Positions 24,383-33,965 of a stretch of 64,000 bases of DNA are shown here, piece after piece. Every line of letters begins with the position of its first letter. The first letter of the stretch is position 1. The stretch spans positions 879,287 to 943,286 of the forward strand of contig NZ_BMWB01000001.1 of the NCBI RefSeq assembly GCF_014651015.1. The letters run 5' to 3'. The translations under genes and the position numbers were made by a program. The notes under the pieces are model-generated. The model searched no databases. It had not been told where the DNA came from and worked only from the letters and a program-made list of their open reading frames with translations. Origin of the DNA: Streptomyces xantholiticus. Its GTDB lineage: Bacteria; Actinomycetota; Actinomycetes; Streptomycetales; Streptomycetaceae.

Positions 24383-25052
24383 GATCGCCCTTCGTACGGT
24401 GGGGTTGCGGTCCGCATGCACAGCGCACTACCGCCTCGGGTGTTCCGTGGTGGAACGCACTCGCCAACGGATCGCGTCGGGTCGAGTCACTCGCTCATGA
24501 CAACGTTGGCGAAGACGACGCTTTCCTCGTCGCCCCTGGACAGCGGTACGCCGGCCTGCGCAGCAGTCGGTTCTTCGGTGATGGATGGACGGGGACGAAC
24601 GGGGGACGGTCTGCACAGCGATGGCCCGCCTGAGCCACCGTCGTCCGGCGGACCGTGTCGACCGCGACAGTGACCCCGCCGGCGGTCGTGCACCGCGGGG
24701 ACTGGGCCCCGGCGTGATGTCAGGTGGGCCACCCCATGCAGGAGAGAGGGACAGCAGGAACGACAGCAACCCACCACCGCCCATGGCCGTCCTTCAGGTG
24801 TTCAAAGGGCTCTTCTTTCTTGCGTGAAGTAACAGCCGGGCAAGGATGCGGATCATGGGGCACGCACGTTCACCGACCCCTTGTCGCTCGAACTATTAGT
24901 TGAACCCTAGAGATTCCCTGATGATCCGGTCAACGCGATCCGCCCTGCTAGCGCCGATTCTGTGGGGTTACCCCAGGAAGGTTCGGTCAGCGCCACGAAC
25001 GCCGCACCTTCACTTCGGTACGGTCACAAACGAGCAGGTCACAGAGGTGGCC
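24383..25052. other. 670-bp gap upstream of the PAS-LuxR gene
   Basis: No credible gene is seen on either strand. The part nearest 24880-25000 is less GC-rich and likely holds the PAS-LuxR promoter or remote control sites, including the palindrome TGGGGTTACCCCA (24962-24974) and the box at 24907-24922. The distance from promoter to start could be long. Confidence 0.5.
24907..24922. promoter_or_regulatory. weak PAS-LuxR-box-like site
   Basis: CTAGAGATTCCCTGAT keeps both half-site cores (CTAG.GA and TTCCCTGA), but the spacing is one base shorter than the PimM consensus. It lies 525 bp upstream of the PAS-LuxR gene and could serve feedback. Evidence is thin. Confidence 0.25.
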
Positions 25053-25054
25053 CC

Positions 25055-25102
25055 AATAAAATCGCCCGGTCCTTCGATCGAGTTTCGATCGAAGGACCGG
25101 GC
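25055..25102 (-). terminator. intrinsic terminator of the LAL regulator series
   Basis: Perfect 18-bp stem: GCCCGGTCCTTCGATCGA (25064-25081) and its complement (25085-25102), loop GTT. On the minus strand it is followed by GATTTTATTGGG, a T-rich tail. It lies 23 bp after the stop of the LAL gene at 25125, so the PAS-LuxR gene is likely transcribed on its own. Confidence 0.9.
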
Positions 25103-25124
25103 GGATGCGCGACCGGTTCAGGTC

Positions 25125-27908
25125 TCAACAATGAGCGTGTGCGTGCGTGTCGTGCAGAACTGCAGCAAGCTGACGCCTGCCCGAAACTCCGAGTTTACGA
25201 TAGGAATTCGTAAGATGCTTTTCCACGGCCCGTGCACTGACTCGAAGTTCAGTCGCGATTTCCCGATTGGTGAGGCCGCTGACGGCCAATGCGGCCACGC
25301 GGCTCTCGGCGCGGGTCAGCACCGCCGCCGCGGTGCGGGCCGAGGCCATGCGTGCCGCTGCCGCGGGCGCCCACGGCACACCGCAGGACTTCGCCAGTTC
25401 TCCCGCCTCGCGCAACAACAGGTCCGACTCCGCGCCACTGCCCAGCGTCTGCCCCAGATCCCGCACAGCCTTGAACAGCTCCAGCTCGTTGACGCAGCCA
25501 CGGAGCGTCTCGACGGCCTCTCGTAGCAGATCGACGCTCGCGCCCGCCCCTTCCGTCAGCGCCTGCAGACGTAGTGCCCGGCCAATGGCTACCGGCGCTC
25601 CCCACTCTTTCGCCCTCGAGTACTCCTCGGCCGCGAGTGTCCGGGCGATGTGGTGGTCACCGAGCCGGTGGGACAGGGAGATCGCCCAAGGTCGCCACGG
25701 GAAGAGAACGGGGTTGCGCCACCCGGCGCACTCCAGTTGTCGACCGCAGTGCATGGCGGTGTCCAGTGCCGCGGCGGCATCTCCCGCCCGAGCCTGCTGC
25801 GAAATCTGCAAAAGGCTGAGCAGCGCGGCCGGGACCGGCCCCGGCAGTTGTCCTGGCGCCTCCGTCGCCATCCGCGTCTCCGATTGCGCATCGCGTGCCG
25901 ACAGCGTCAGAGCAGCAAGCACGGCGGCATAGAGACAGCGGCGTTCCTCGCTCACGGCCACATCCAGGTCGACGACGCGCTGCGCCCCTTCACGAGCCTG
26001 GGGCAACCGGCCCTGCGCGAGTTGGAACAGCTCGCGCTGGGTACGCCGAACGGCACCGAGCGAGCCGTCATCCCTGCTTGTGCTCTGCTGGGCAGCATTC
26101 AGCCAGGGCTCGGCATCCTGTACGGAATCGGCCCCCACCAGGGTCAGCAGGACCAGGTGGACCACCGAACCGTGGCCGGGGGCGGTGGCCGGCTCCCATT
26201 CCAGGATGCCGCGGGCCTGCCGGGCGACCTCCGCCGCCTCGCCGTCGGCGCCGAGGGCCGACGCGTACAGCAGCACGGCCAACAGTTCGCGGCCACCGCG
26301 CGAGCGGACGAGGGCGGAAGGCTCCAGCGCTCGCAGCCTCGCGACGGCATCCGTGAGTTGCGCGTAGTCGCAAAGGCCCGCGTAGCGCAGCCTCGCCTCC
26401 AAACGCTGCGCCTCCTCACTGCCGGCGCCTGCCTGGGCATGAGAGCCACCCAGATCCTCGGCAACCCGTCTGAACAGGTCGATCCTCGCGGGGTTCAGGG
26501 GGGTGGTCACACAGGGTGAGAGCCGCAGCGCGGCGGTGGCCCGGTCACGGGCCGTGGGGAGCAGGGGCAAAGCCTGAGCGATGTGGCGTTCGGCGGCGGA
26601 CGCGTCGAAGGACCCCTCAGCGGCGGCCAGTTCAATCAGGAGCCGGGCCCTCGTCCGGTCCTGCTCGACCGCGTCCAGTAGCGCCCGTTGCAAATACCGG
26701 GCAGCCGGCTCCGGCGCGCCTCTGTGTGAGGCAGCGTCCGCCGCGCTGCGCAGCACCGGAACGGACCAAGAGTGCTTGGAAGTGGGTACCTCCATCAGGT
26801 GGGCAGCGACCTCTTCCGCCGGGCGACCGTATTCGTACAGGATCTCGGCGGCGGCTTCGTGTCGACGCTGGAGCTCGGCGGAGCTCATGGAACACTCGAC
26901 CGCTTCGCGCACCGCCGGGTGCGCGAAGCGCCACTGGTCCCCCTCAGCCAGCAGCCCAAGCCGGTGCAGCGCGCGCAGTGCCGTCGCCAGGCCGACGTCG
27001 TCGAGGCCCGCGAGCCGGCCGACAAGGCGGCAGTCCTGCTGTCCGTCCCGGGCGGCGATGGCGAGCCCGGCCGCCGCGTCCCTGAACGGTTGCGGTTGCA
27101 TGAGCAGGCAGCTCGTGATCCGGTCCCGGAGCCGGGCAGAGTGCAGCGAGCGTGCCAGGTGGGCGTTGCGGGCCAGTGGCCGGCAACCGGTCATGGAGAG
27201 CTCAGAGAGCCCGGAGAGAAGGAAGAGCGGATTGCCCCGGGAAGTCTCGTGACACGCCCGCACGAACTCCATGTCGGCGGGCTGTCCCAGGTGCTCGCGG
27301 ACGAGTTCCCCGGTGGCGGCCAGGGACAGCGGTCGGGGTCGCAGGACGTGCGCCGCGGCCGCCGCGACCTCCTCGACCAGCGGGTCGCCCGCACCGGGAT
27401 CGCCGTCGCGCAGTGTGCACACGAGCAGCATCCGCAGGCCCTCCAGGCGCAGGCCGAGATGTGCGAGCCAGCGCAGCGACCAGGCGTCCGCCCACTGCAG
27501 GTCGTCGACGAGGACCAGCAGAGGTGCCGTGGCGCTCACTTCGGCCAGTAGCGAGCGCAAGTCCCGCAGAATCGTTTCGTCCAATGTGTCGGCGCCGTCG
27601 TCCAAGACCTGCCGGGCGGCTCCTGCGCCGGCGAACCAGCGTTCCCGGGCCTGGCCGGATGCTTTGGTCAGCACGCTGTCGAACAGCTGGCGTACCACCC
27701 CGAAGGCGAAGTCCCGTTCCCCCGCCGCCGCATTGGCCCGTAACACGTGCACCGTCTTCGGATCGACGCGCTCGGACAGTTCACGCAACAGCGCCGATCG
27801 ACCTATTCCCAGGGGGCCGGCCACCAGAAGGAGTGAAGAGCTCCCTTCGGTGGCAGCGCGCAGAGCACCCCGTGCCACAGTCAGTTCGGCTCCGCGGTCG
27901 AGCAGCAT
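25125..27908 (-). CDS. LAL-family LuxR regulator (RIII-like), degenerate Walker A
   Basis: 927-aa large ATP-binding LuxR regulator. The N-terminal AAA/STAND domain has LLLVAGPLGIGRSALL at about residues 26-41, where the P-loop Lys is replaced by Arg (GIGRS), and Walker B LLVLVDDLQWAD. A long TPR-like middle follows. A LuxR helix-turn-helix closes the protein (LTRAESRVAALAVSGLTNRE, VSARAVEKHLTNSYRKLGV). Size and order match NysRIII/AmphRIII. The stop of the upstream LAL gene lies 5 bp before its ATG (27908), so the two are coupled; GGAAGGAG is about 11 bp upstream. Codon 56 is TTA (plus 27741-27743). It ends in a strong terminator. Confidence 0.9.
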   Translation of the reverse strand: MLLDRGAELTVARGALRAATEGSSSLLLVAGPLGIGRSALLRELSERVDPKTVHVLRANAAAGERDFAFGVVRQLFDSVLTKASGQARERWFAGAGAARQVLDDGADTLDETILRDLRSLLAEVSATAPLLVLVDDLQWADAWSLRWLAHLGLRLEGLRMLLVCTLRDGDPGAGDPLVEEVAAAAAHVLRPRPLSLAATGELVREHLGQPADMEFVRACHETSRGNPLFLLSGLSELSMTGCRPLARNAHLARSLHSARLRDRITSCLLMQPQPFRDAAAGLAIAARDGQQDCRLVGRLAGLDDVGLATALRALHRLGLLAEGDQWRFAHPAVREAVECSMSSAELQRRHEAAAEILYEYGRPAEEVAAHLMEVPTSKHSWSVPVLRSAADAASHRGAPEPAARYLQRALLDAVEQDRTRARLLIELAAAEGSFDASAAERHIAQALPLLPTARDRATAALRLSPCVTTPLNPARIDLFRRVAEDLGGSHAQAGAGSEEAQRLEARLRYAGLCDYAQLTDAVARLRALEPSALVRSRGGRELLAVLLYASALGADGEAAEVARQARGILEWEPATAPGHGSVVHLVLLTLVGADSVQDAEPWLNAAQQSTSRDDGSLGAVRRTQRELFQLAQGRLPQAREGAQRVVDLDVAVSEERRCLYAAVLAALTLSARDAQSETRMATEAPGQLPGPVPAALLSLLQISQQARAGDAAAALDTAMHCGRQLECAGWRNPVLFPWRPWAISLSHRLGDHHIARTLAAEEYSRAKEWGAPVAIGRALRLQALTEGAGASVDLLREAVETLRGCVNELELFKAVRDLGQTLGSGAESDLLLREAGELAKSCGVPWAPAAAARMASARTAAAVLTRAESRVAALAVSGLTNREIATELRVSARAVEKHLTNSYRKLGVSGRRQLAAVLHDTHAHAHC

Positions 27909-27913
27909 CGCTT

Positions 27914-30688
27914 TCAGTCTCCTTCCGTCGCGCGGACCAGCGCCCGCAGTTCCTGGCGCCCGTTGATGCACAACTTGCGGTACACCTGGGTGAGCCGGAG
28001 CTCCACGGCACGGCTGGAGACCCGCAGCACACCGGCGATGTCGCGGTTGCTGCGGCCCCTGCCGGCGAGCAGTGCGGCCTGCTGCTCGCCGGGGGAGAGC
28101 ACGTCCCAGCCCGGGATCGGCACCGTTTCGGCGGCCGTTCCTGCCAGGGCACGAGCCCGGGCCGCCATCGGGGCGGCCGCATGGGTGGCGGTCAGCGCGC
28201 TCAGTTCGGCCAGCGAGACCGCCGCCAGCCGCCGATCACCCCCGGGGGCGGTCAACTCGGTGGCCGTGAACTCCGCGAGCACGCGGGCGTATTCCGGACC
28301 GGTCGGTCCGGGCCGCGCTGCTTCCATGGCCGAGCGGAGGGTGGCCAGACGGTCTTTCCGCGCGGCCACCAGGACGCCGGTCAGCTCGGCCCAGGCGACG
28401 CTGCTGCCGATGCCCCAGCGCCGCGCGAGCGTCAGCTCCTGGTCGCTCAGGCGCCGGGCCTCGTCCGCATCACCCGCGGCGTGGCAAGCCAGCGCGGTGA
28501 GCGAACGCCAAGGCAGCAGAGCGGGGTTGAGATGGTGACGACTCAGCAGCCGGCGGCCGCACTCCTGCAGCTGGTCCCGCGCCTCCTCGGGGCGGCCTGA
28601 GCGCAGTGCGACCACGCCCCGGGCGAACAGCAGATGGGGCCAGTACTCGCTGTGCTCGGCAGCGGACGGCATGGGCATGGTGACGCGGTCACGAGCTCGT
28701 TCATCACGTCCGCTCTCCACGTCGACGATGGTGCCGATGCCGTGCAGGTGCGGCAGGACGGCCGCCGACCTCACGAGCAGGTCCACCGCCTGCTCGGCCT
28801 CACGCAGGTCCCGCTCCGCCTGGGCAAGCCGGCCACCGCGCAGACGGACTTCGCCGCGCAACGCGAGGAGGCGCGGGGCGGCCAGCCGTAGCCGAACGCC
28901 GCCGAGTGTGCCAAGCAACCGGTTCAAGCCGGCTTCCGCCTCGTCCAGCGCGTCGGCGAGGCACAGAGCCTTGCAGGCGGCCAGCGTAGGCTGGACGAGC
29001 GGGCTGTCGGAGCGGTGGTCGTGGACCAGGGCCGCGCGCGCCAGGCTCCGGACTTCGTCGAGCGCCTCGCCGTACAGGGCCAGTTGCCAGGCGCGCACGG
29101 CGGCCTGGGCGGGTGAGGCCGGACGCCTGGGAAGCGGTGGGACCGAGGGAACGGACACCACGCCGTGCTCCTGAGCGGTGGGGTCGGCGGCCCAGAACAG
29201 CGCGAGCATGTCCTCCCGTTCGGCGCCGGTCGCCTCCGTCAGCACGTCCGTGAGAGCGCGCCGCACAGCCCGGGTGCCGCCTGCGGTGATGCCGAGGTCC
29301 GCGGCGGCCACCCGCACCGCGACGGGGTTGCCGGGCGTGCGGATCAGCCGCTCGATCCGCAGATCGCCTGCCTCAGGCTCGGTGACCAAGTGTACGGCGG
29401 CCAGTTCCAGGCCAAGCAGCGCACGCTCCGCGGGGTCCCGCACCTCCTGCGAGGCCCGGCTGAGCAGTACGACGGCGCGCCCGTGCGTGTCGTCCCGGAT
29501 CGCCCGGTCCGCGTCCCGTCGCAGCGTCCGCACCGCCCAGGGCGCTGCGATCCGGCGGGCGCCGAGCAGCAGGTCGGCCACCGCCCTGTCCTCGGCTCCG
29601 GCGCGATGGGCGAGTTCGGCGGCCTGCGTGTGCAGGTCGGTCCGGTCAGCTGCGTTCATCTCCTCCAGGACCCGCGTGCGGAGGGACGGTTCCACCCGCA
29701 GACGGCCGCTCGGCAGGCTCTGGATACCGACCGTCTGCGTCAAGGCGGCGCGCAGCCGGTGCTCGTTGAGATGGGGCGCGCGTGCGAGAGCGCAAACGAC
29801 CGGGAAGTCGAGCAGCTCTCCGCAGACAGCCAGGGCCCGCACCACCGCGCCCCCTTCCGGGCCGAGCGTGTGCATCGCGTGGACGAGGTGATCGCCGCAC
29901 ACCTCGGTGCCGATCGTGTGGAGAAGGGGCACTCGGGCCGCCACCGGCCGGTGCCCCAGGGCAGCGAACCGCAGCAACAAGTCGTGGAGCACATCGGGTC
30001 GGCCGCCGCTGATCCTGCCCGCCTCCGTCACGAACCGCTCATCGTTCCCCGGCCCACAGATCCGCGTGACCGCAGCGGCGATCTCGTGCGGTGACAGCGG
30101 TGCCAGGGACAGTTGGTGGCAGGCGGCTGGGCCCGGAGCAGAGCCGAGCGCGCTCAGCCGTCCCGGTTCACCGGCCGCCACTTCGCTGCCGCCGCACGCG
30201 ACGACAAGCGAAAGACCGGCGGATCGGCGCAACAGCGCCTGGAGCCAGTGCAGCGACTCCCGATCGAGCCAGTGCGCGTCCTCGACGGCCAGGACGGTCG
30301 GGTGCTCGCGCACGGTGCGCACCACCCTCGCCAGGCCCGGGAAATGACCGGGTCGCGCCGCCCGATGGCTCGTAGCCATGCCGTCGAGTTGGTCCAGCAG
30401 CTGTGTCACCACGGCATACGACCGCTCCGCCTCCGACAGGACGGCGCGGGCGTGCAGCACCCGGCGACCGGCCGTTCGTGCCCGGTCCGCGGCCCACCGG
30501 ACGAGGGCGCTCTGGCCAGATCCGCCTCCGCCCGTCAGCGTGACCAGCACCGGGCCCGCCGTGTCCAGGTCGTCGACCAGCGCCGCCAGGTGTTTCCGTT
30601 CCCGTTCACCGGTGCAGGGCAGCAGGTGTGTGGCGGCCGTCGCCGACTGGGCGTGGTGGAACGGGGAGGAGGTGGCCGCACAAGTCAT
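27914..30688 (-). CDS. LAL-family LuxR regulator (RII-like), degenerate Walker A
   Basis: 924-aa LAL regulator. The putative P-loop (residues 53-60) is GGGGSGQS: the Lys is Gln. Walker B is VLAVEDAHWLD. The middle is Ala/Leu/Arg-rich helical repeat. The C-terminal LuxR domain reads LSPGEQQAALLAGRGRSNRD and SSRAVELRLTQVYRKLCING. The length matches the second LAL gene of nystatin-type clusters (about 950 aa). It lies 67 bp after the upstream LAL gene and 5 bp before the next, so the three are probably one transcript. I saw no TTA codon here, unlike its neighbours. ATP binding may be lost or atypical. Confidence 0.9.
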   Translation of the reverse strand: MTCAATSSPFHHAQSATAATHLLPCTGERERKHLAALVDDLDTAGPVLVTLTGGGGSGQSALVRWAADRARTAGRRVLHARAVLSEAERSYAVVTQLLDQLDGMATSHRAARPGHFPGLARVVRTVREHPTVLAVEDAHWLDRESLHWLQALLRRSAGLSLVVACGGSEVAAGEPGRLSALGSAPGPAACHQLSLAPLSPHEIAAAVTRICGPGNDERFVTEAGRISGGRPDVLHDLLLRFAALGHRPVAARVPLLHTIGTEVCGDHLVHAMHTLGPEGGAVVRALAVCGELLDFPVVCALARAPHLNEHRLRAALTQTVGIQSLPSGRLRVEPSLRTRVLEEMNAADRTDLHTQAAELAHRAGAEDRAVADLLLGARRIAAPWAVRTLRRDADRAIRDDTHGRAVVLLSRASQEVRDPAERALLGLELAAVHLVTEPEAGDLRIERLIRTPGNPVAVRVAAADLGITAGGTRAVRRALTDVLTEATGAEREDMLALFWAADPTAQEHGVVSVPSVPPLPRRPASPAQAAVRAWQLALYGEALDEVRSLARAALVHDHRSDSPLVQPTLAACKALCLADALDEAEAGLNRLLGTLGGVRLRLAAPRLLALRGEVRLRGGRLAQAERDLREAEQAVDLLVRSAAVLPHLHGIGTIVDVESGRDERARDRVTMPMPSAAEHSEYWPHLLFARGVVALRSGRPEEARDQLQECGRRLLSRHHLNPALLPWRSLTALACHAAGDADEARRLSDQELTLARRWGIGSSVAWAELTGVLVAARKDRLATLRSAMEAARPGPTGPEYARVLAEFTATELTAPGGDRRLAAVSLAELSALTATHAAAPMAARARALAGTAAETVPIPGWDVLSPGEQQAALLAGRGRSNRDIAGVLRVSSRAVELRLTQVYRKLCINGRQELRALVRATEGD

Positions 30689-30755
30689 CCGGTGCTCACC
30701 CGGCCCTCAAACCTCCGCCCCTTCGTCCCTGGCGCGTCTTCCGCATGGGGGACAT

Positions 30756-33644
30756 TCACGCTCCCTCCAGCACTGATTCGCCCGGGAGCTGCATCGAGCG
30801 GCCCTGGACGGCTCGCAGGGCGACGACGAGCCCGTCCCGTCGACGCACCCCGAGCTTGCGGTAGACATTGGTCAGATGGGACTCGACGGTCCGCACGGTG
30901 ACGAACAGCCGTTGTGCGATCTGGCGGTTGCTCGCTCCGGACACCGCCAGTCCGGCCACCTTGAACTCGGTCGTGGTGAGCAGGCCCCCGGTCGGCCTAC
31001 CGGTGGCGCCCGGCATCCGTCCTCCGGCGGTGACCAGCAGGTTGCCGGCCGACTCCGCCAGCGTGAGCGCGCCGCAGCCACCGGCCAGGCTCGCCGCTCT
31101 GCGCAGCCGGTCCCGGGCGGTGGTCACATCGCCGTGCATGAGGAGGGCTCGGCCGAGGGCGTATTCAGCCCGGGCGCATTCGGCCACAGCGGGTGAGCGG
31201 GACAGGTGGTGCACCGACTCGGCGAGCAGATCGATGCCTGCCCGGCCCGCAGTGAGCACACCCCGTGCGAGCGCGGCGAGGCCGAGGGCGCGTGGCGTTC
31301 CCCAGCGGCGGGCGCGTTCAGCTCCCTGGTCGGCGAGTTCCCTGCCGTCGGCAGGGTGGCGCATGGCCGCGAGGATGAGGCAGGCCTCCGCCCACCAAGG
31401 GGTGACCACGGGATTCACCACACCGGCAGCCTCCTGCGCCCACCCGCACTCGCGCAGCAGCCGAAGGGCCTGCGCGGGATGACCGGCGGCCCAGCGGGCC
31501 CGAGCCCGGGCGTACAGGTACAGCTGGTTTTCGATGGCGGAGCCGCTCGTTTCGGCGCGACCGACCCCGTCCAGCAGGCGCTCCGCCCGCTGGGGCTCAC
31601 CCTGGTCGACGAGAGCAGACGCCAACACCGCACGCGCCTTCCTCATCCACGCGTCGCTGCCCGATTCGCCCACCGCGTCGATCGCCTCGCGGGCCACGGC
31701 AGTGGCGTCGACGACGGCGCCGTCGCGGCGCAGCAGAGTGGATCGTGTGGTCAGTGCAAGTACGCGGGTCCAGGAGGTCGGTTCATCGGCAGTGCGGCGC
31801 AGCACGGTGTCGAGTGCGGCGTGCGCATCCGCGGTCTCGTCGGCGAGGGCGAGGGTGACAGCGGCGACGACCTGAAGCCAAAGTGGTTGTTTGAGGGGGG
31901 CGGCGGCAAGCACCCGGCGGACCTCGCGCACCGCCTTCTCCCGGGAGTGGCCGGACAACGCGTCGTGCAATGCGCCGAGTGCCGCTGTCTGCAGCGGGTC
32001 GTTGAGGCCGGTCCGCACCTGGTGCGGCGCTGTTACGGGGCCGCGGGGTTCCCGGCCCGCTGTGTCGGTTCTGCGCCGTCCGATGAGCAGCAGGACGGTC
32101 GCCACCTGGTCGCGCAGGTGTACGTCGGTGTGCGAGTCGTTCGTGAGGGTGTCCCGGGCGGCTTCCAGGGCCTCCAGCAGTTCCGCCCGGTAAGAGGCCG
32201 GGAGGGGCACGGCCAGGCAGGCCATGGCGTACTGGATCGCGATCCTGGCTCGTGCGGTGGTTTCTGTGACGTCGGCGAGTGCCGCTCGGAACAGCGCAGC
32301 CGCAGCCAGGGGGTCGGTGGGGGTCACGGCGAGCGCGAGTCGCAGTCGGACTTCGGCGTCGTCCGGCTCCGCCTCCAGGGCTCGGCGCAGGAAACCGGCC
32401 GCGTCGCTGAAGGCGCCGCGCTGCTCGGCCCAGGCAGCGGCATCCCGCAGTACCGCCGCCATCCACGGCTCGTCGACCTGGGGCAGCTCCATCAGGTGCC
32501 GGGCCACCTGCTCGGTCGGGCTGCCGGCGTCGCTGAGCAGCAGGGCGGCGCGCGCGTGCAATTCTGCCCTCTGGCTGACACTGAGCGGCTCGAGAAGCGC
32601 GTCCCGTACGGCGTCGTGCACCACCTCCGCGCCATCGGGAGACAGGGCTCCGGCGTGGCGCAGCGCTGTCACCGCCTCCTCGGCCGACGCGCGATCCACG
32701 TCCGCCAGGGCCGCGACGTACTTGAGGGGTTCGGTGCCGAGCAGCGCAACGGCAGCCGCGGCGCCACGCAGTTCGGCGCGCTCACGGGCGAGCACGCGCC
32801 GCACCGACCTGGCCGCCATGCGAGCGCCCAGTTCCACCGCCTGGCGCGCGACCGACTCGTCCGTGCCGGCACCCCGGCGTCGCAGTTCGCGCAGCAGTCG
32901 TACAACGGTCCGCGGGTTGCCGCCGGTCACCGCGGCCACGTCCCGGGCCAGTCGCGGGTGCACCGGTGTCCCGAAGACCTGCTCGGCCAGGCTGCCGACG
33001 GCGTCGGTACCGAGAGCCCCGAGGTCCATCACGGACACCGCGGGTTGCGCAAGAAGGCCGGCCCAGGCCTCGGGGGCTCGCAGGCGGGCCTCGGAACGCC
33101 GTGCAAGGAGGACCAGCAAGGGGTACCCGGCCGCCCTCCGTAGGAGGAAATCCAGCCAGCGCAAGGAGTGTTCGTCGCAGTCGTGGGCGTCGTCGAGCGT
33201 GAGAACGAGTGGCCGATGCGCCATCAGACGTAAGGCATGGCCGTGGAGTCGGCGGAACACCGGGTAAGCGGAGGGGAGGCTGAACCGTTGTGCTCCCCCG
33301 GGTCGGGGCAGGAACTCAGCCGGATGACCGACACCCCCGTCTGTCTCCTTGCGGTGTGTGGCCTGCGTGCCCGTCGCCGCGAACAAGGCCCGTAATCCGG
33401 AATACGCCCCGGCCCCTCCGGTCGTCTCCCCCCAGTGGCCGCGCAGCACCGTCATGCCCCGGCATACGGGCGTACGCAGCAGCGAGTCGAGCAGAACGCT
33501 CTTCCCCAGGCCGGAGGGCGCGGTGAGGATCGCGCATCCGGTATCGCCGCGGCGCGCGGCGGTCACCCGTGCGACGAGTGCCGCCAGTTCATTGTCGCGG
33601 CCGAGCATTACGTCGTGCTGCAGTATTTTTCCATGGTTAACCAC
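30756..33644 (-). CDS. LAL-family LuxR regulator (RI-like)
   Basis: 962-aa LAL regulator and first of the series. It has an intact P-loop TAPSGLGKSVLL (about residues 41-52) and Walker B PLVLTLDDAHDCDEHS, so it should bind ATP. The C-terminal LuxR domain is LTTTEFKVAGLAVSGASNRQ with TVESHLTNVYRKLGVRRRDG. GTG 33644 was chosen because GAGGGGG lies about 5 bp upstream; ATG 33608 (MLGRDNELAALV) is an alternative. Codons 84 and 138 are TTA (plus 33393-33395 and 33231-33233), so translation needs the bldA tRNA. It likely sits at the top of the cascade over the other regulators. Confidence 0.91.
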   Translation of the reverse strand: MVNHGKILQHDVMLGRDNELAALVARVTAARRGDTGCAILTAPSGLGKSVLLDSLLRTPVCRGMTVLRGHWGETTGGAGAYSGLRALFAATGTQATHRKETDGGVGHPAEFLPRPGGAQRFSLPSAYPVFRRLHGHALRLMAHRPLVLTLDDAHDCDEHSLRWLDFLLRRAAGYPLLVLLARRSEARLRAPEAWAGLLAQPAVSVMDLGALGTDAVGSLAEQVFGTPVHPRLARDVAAVTGGNPRTVVRLLRELRRRGAGTDESVARQAVELGARMAARSVRRVLARERAELRGAAAAVALLGTEPLKYVAALADVDRASAEEAVTALRHAGALSPDGAEVVHDAVRDALLEPLSVSQRAELHARAALLLSDAGSPTEQVARHLMELPQVDEPWMAAVLRDAAAWAEQRGAFSDAAGFLRRALEAEPDDAEVRLRLALAVTPTDPLAAAALFRAALADVTETTARARIAIQYAMACLAVPLPASYRAELLEALEAARDTLTNDSHTDVHLRDQVATVLLLIGRRRTDTAGREPRGPVTAPHQVRTGLNDPLQTAALGALHDALSGHSREKAVREVRRVLAAAPLKQPLWLQVVAAVTLALADETADAHAALDTVLRRTADEPTSWTRVLALTTRSTLLRRDGAVVDATAVAREAIDAVGESGSDAWMRKARAVLASALVDQGEPQRAERLLDGVGRAETSGSAIENQLYLYARARARWAAGHPAQALRLLRECGWAQEAAGVVNPVVTPWWAEACLILAAMRHPADGRELADQGAERARRWGTPRALGLAALARGVLTAGRAGIDLLAESVHHLSRSPAVAECARAEYALGRALLMHGDVTTARDRLRRAASLAGGCGALTLAESAGNLLVTAGGRMPGATGRPTGGLLTTTEFKVAGLAVSGASNRQIAQRLFVTVRTVESHLTNVYRKLGVRRRDGLVVALRAVQGRSMQLPGESVLEGA

Positions 33645-33949
33645 GCAACCCCCTCGCACCCTCAACACACGTTTGAACAACACTGCTCGGCGACCGACCA
33701 TCTCGCGAATTTGCAGCAAATTGCCGCCCGGGTGAGCAGCGCACCCAAACAGCACGAAGGATATTTGCGCAAGCTTGCGAGGACCGCCGGAGCACCCCCC
33801 TGGTTCCGGAGGATACCTCCCTTGAGGAGCCGTGATAGCAGGGGCACGCCGTCATGAAAGTTCCCGTCATCGCCTCACTAATCCTGATTCTATAAACTAC
33901 GACAAAGGTGACGAACAGTCATAAATCTTGATCTTCCAGCTGAAGAAGT

Positions 33950-33965
33950 CTAAGGAATTCCCGGT
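33950..33965. promoter_or_regulatory. PAS-LuxR box upstream of the LAL series
   Basis: CTAAGGAATTCCCGGT matches 13 of 16 positions of the PimM-type site CTVGGGAWWTCCCBAG. It lies 306 bp upstream of the first LAL gene. On the minus strand a -10-like TTTATGAC follows about 25 bp away; on the plus strand GCATAG follows at a similar distance, so direction is unsure. Confidence 0.55.

Noticed and set aside
24962..24974. TGGGGTTACCCCA palindrome as a full PAS-LuxR site
   Set aside because: Only about 11 of 16 positions fit and the centre spacing is wrong; kept only as part of the gap description.
25064..25102. 18-bp perfect inverted repeat considered as a regulator operator
   Set aside because: It has a 3-nt loop, lies just past a stop codon and is followed by a T-rich tail on the coding strand, so a terminator is simpler.
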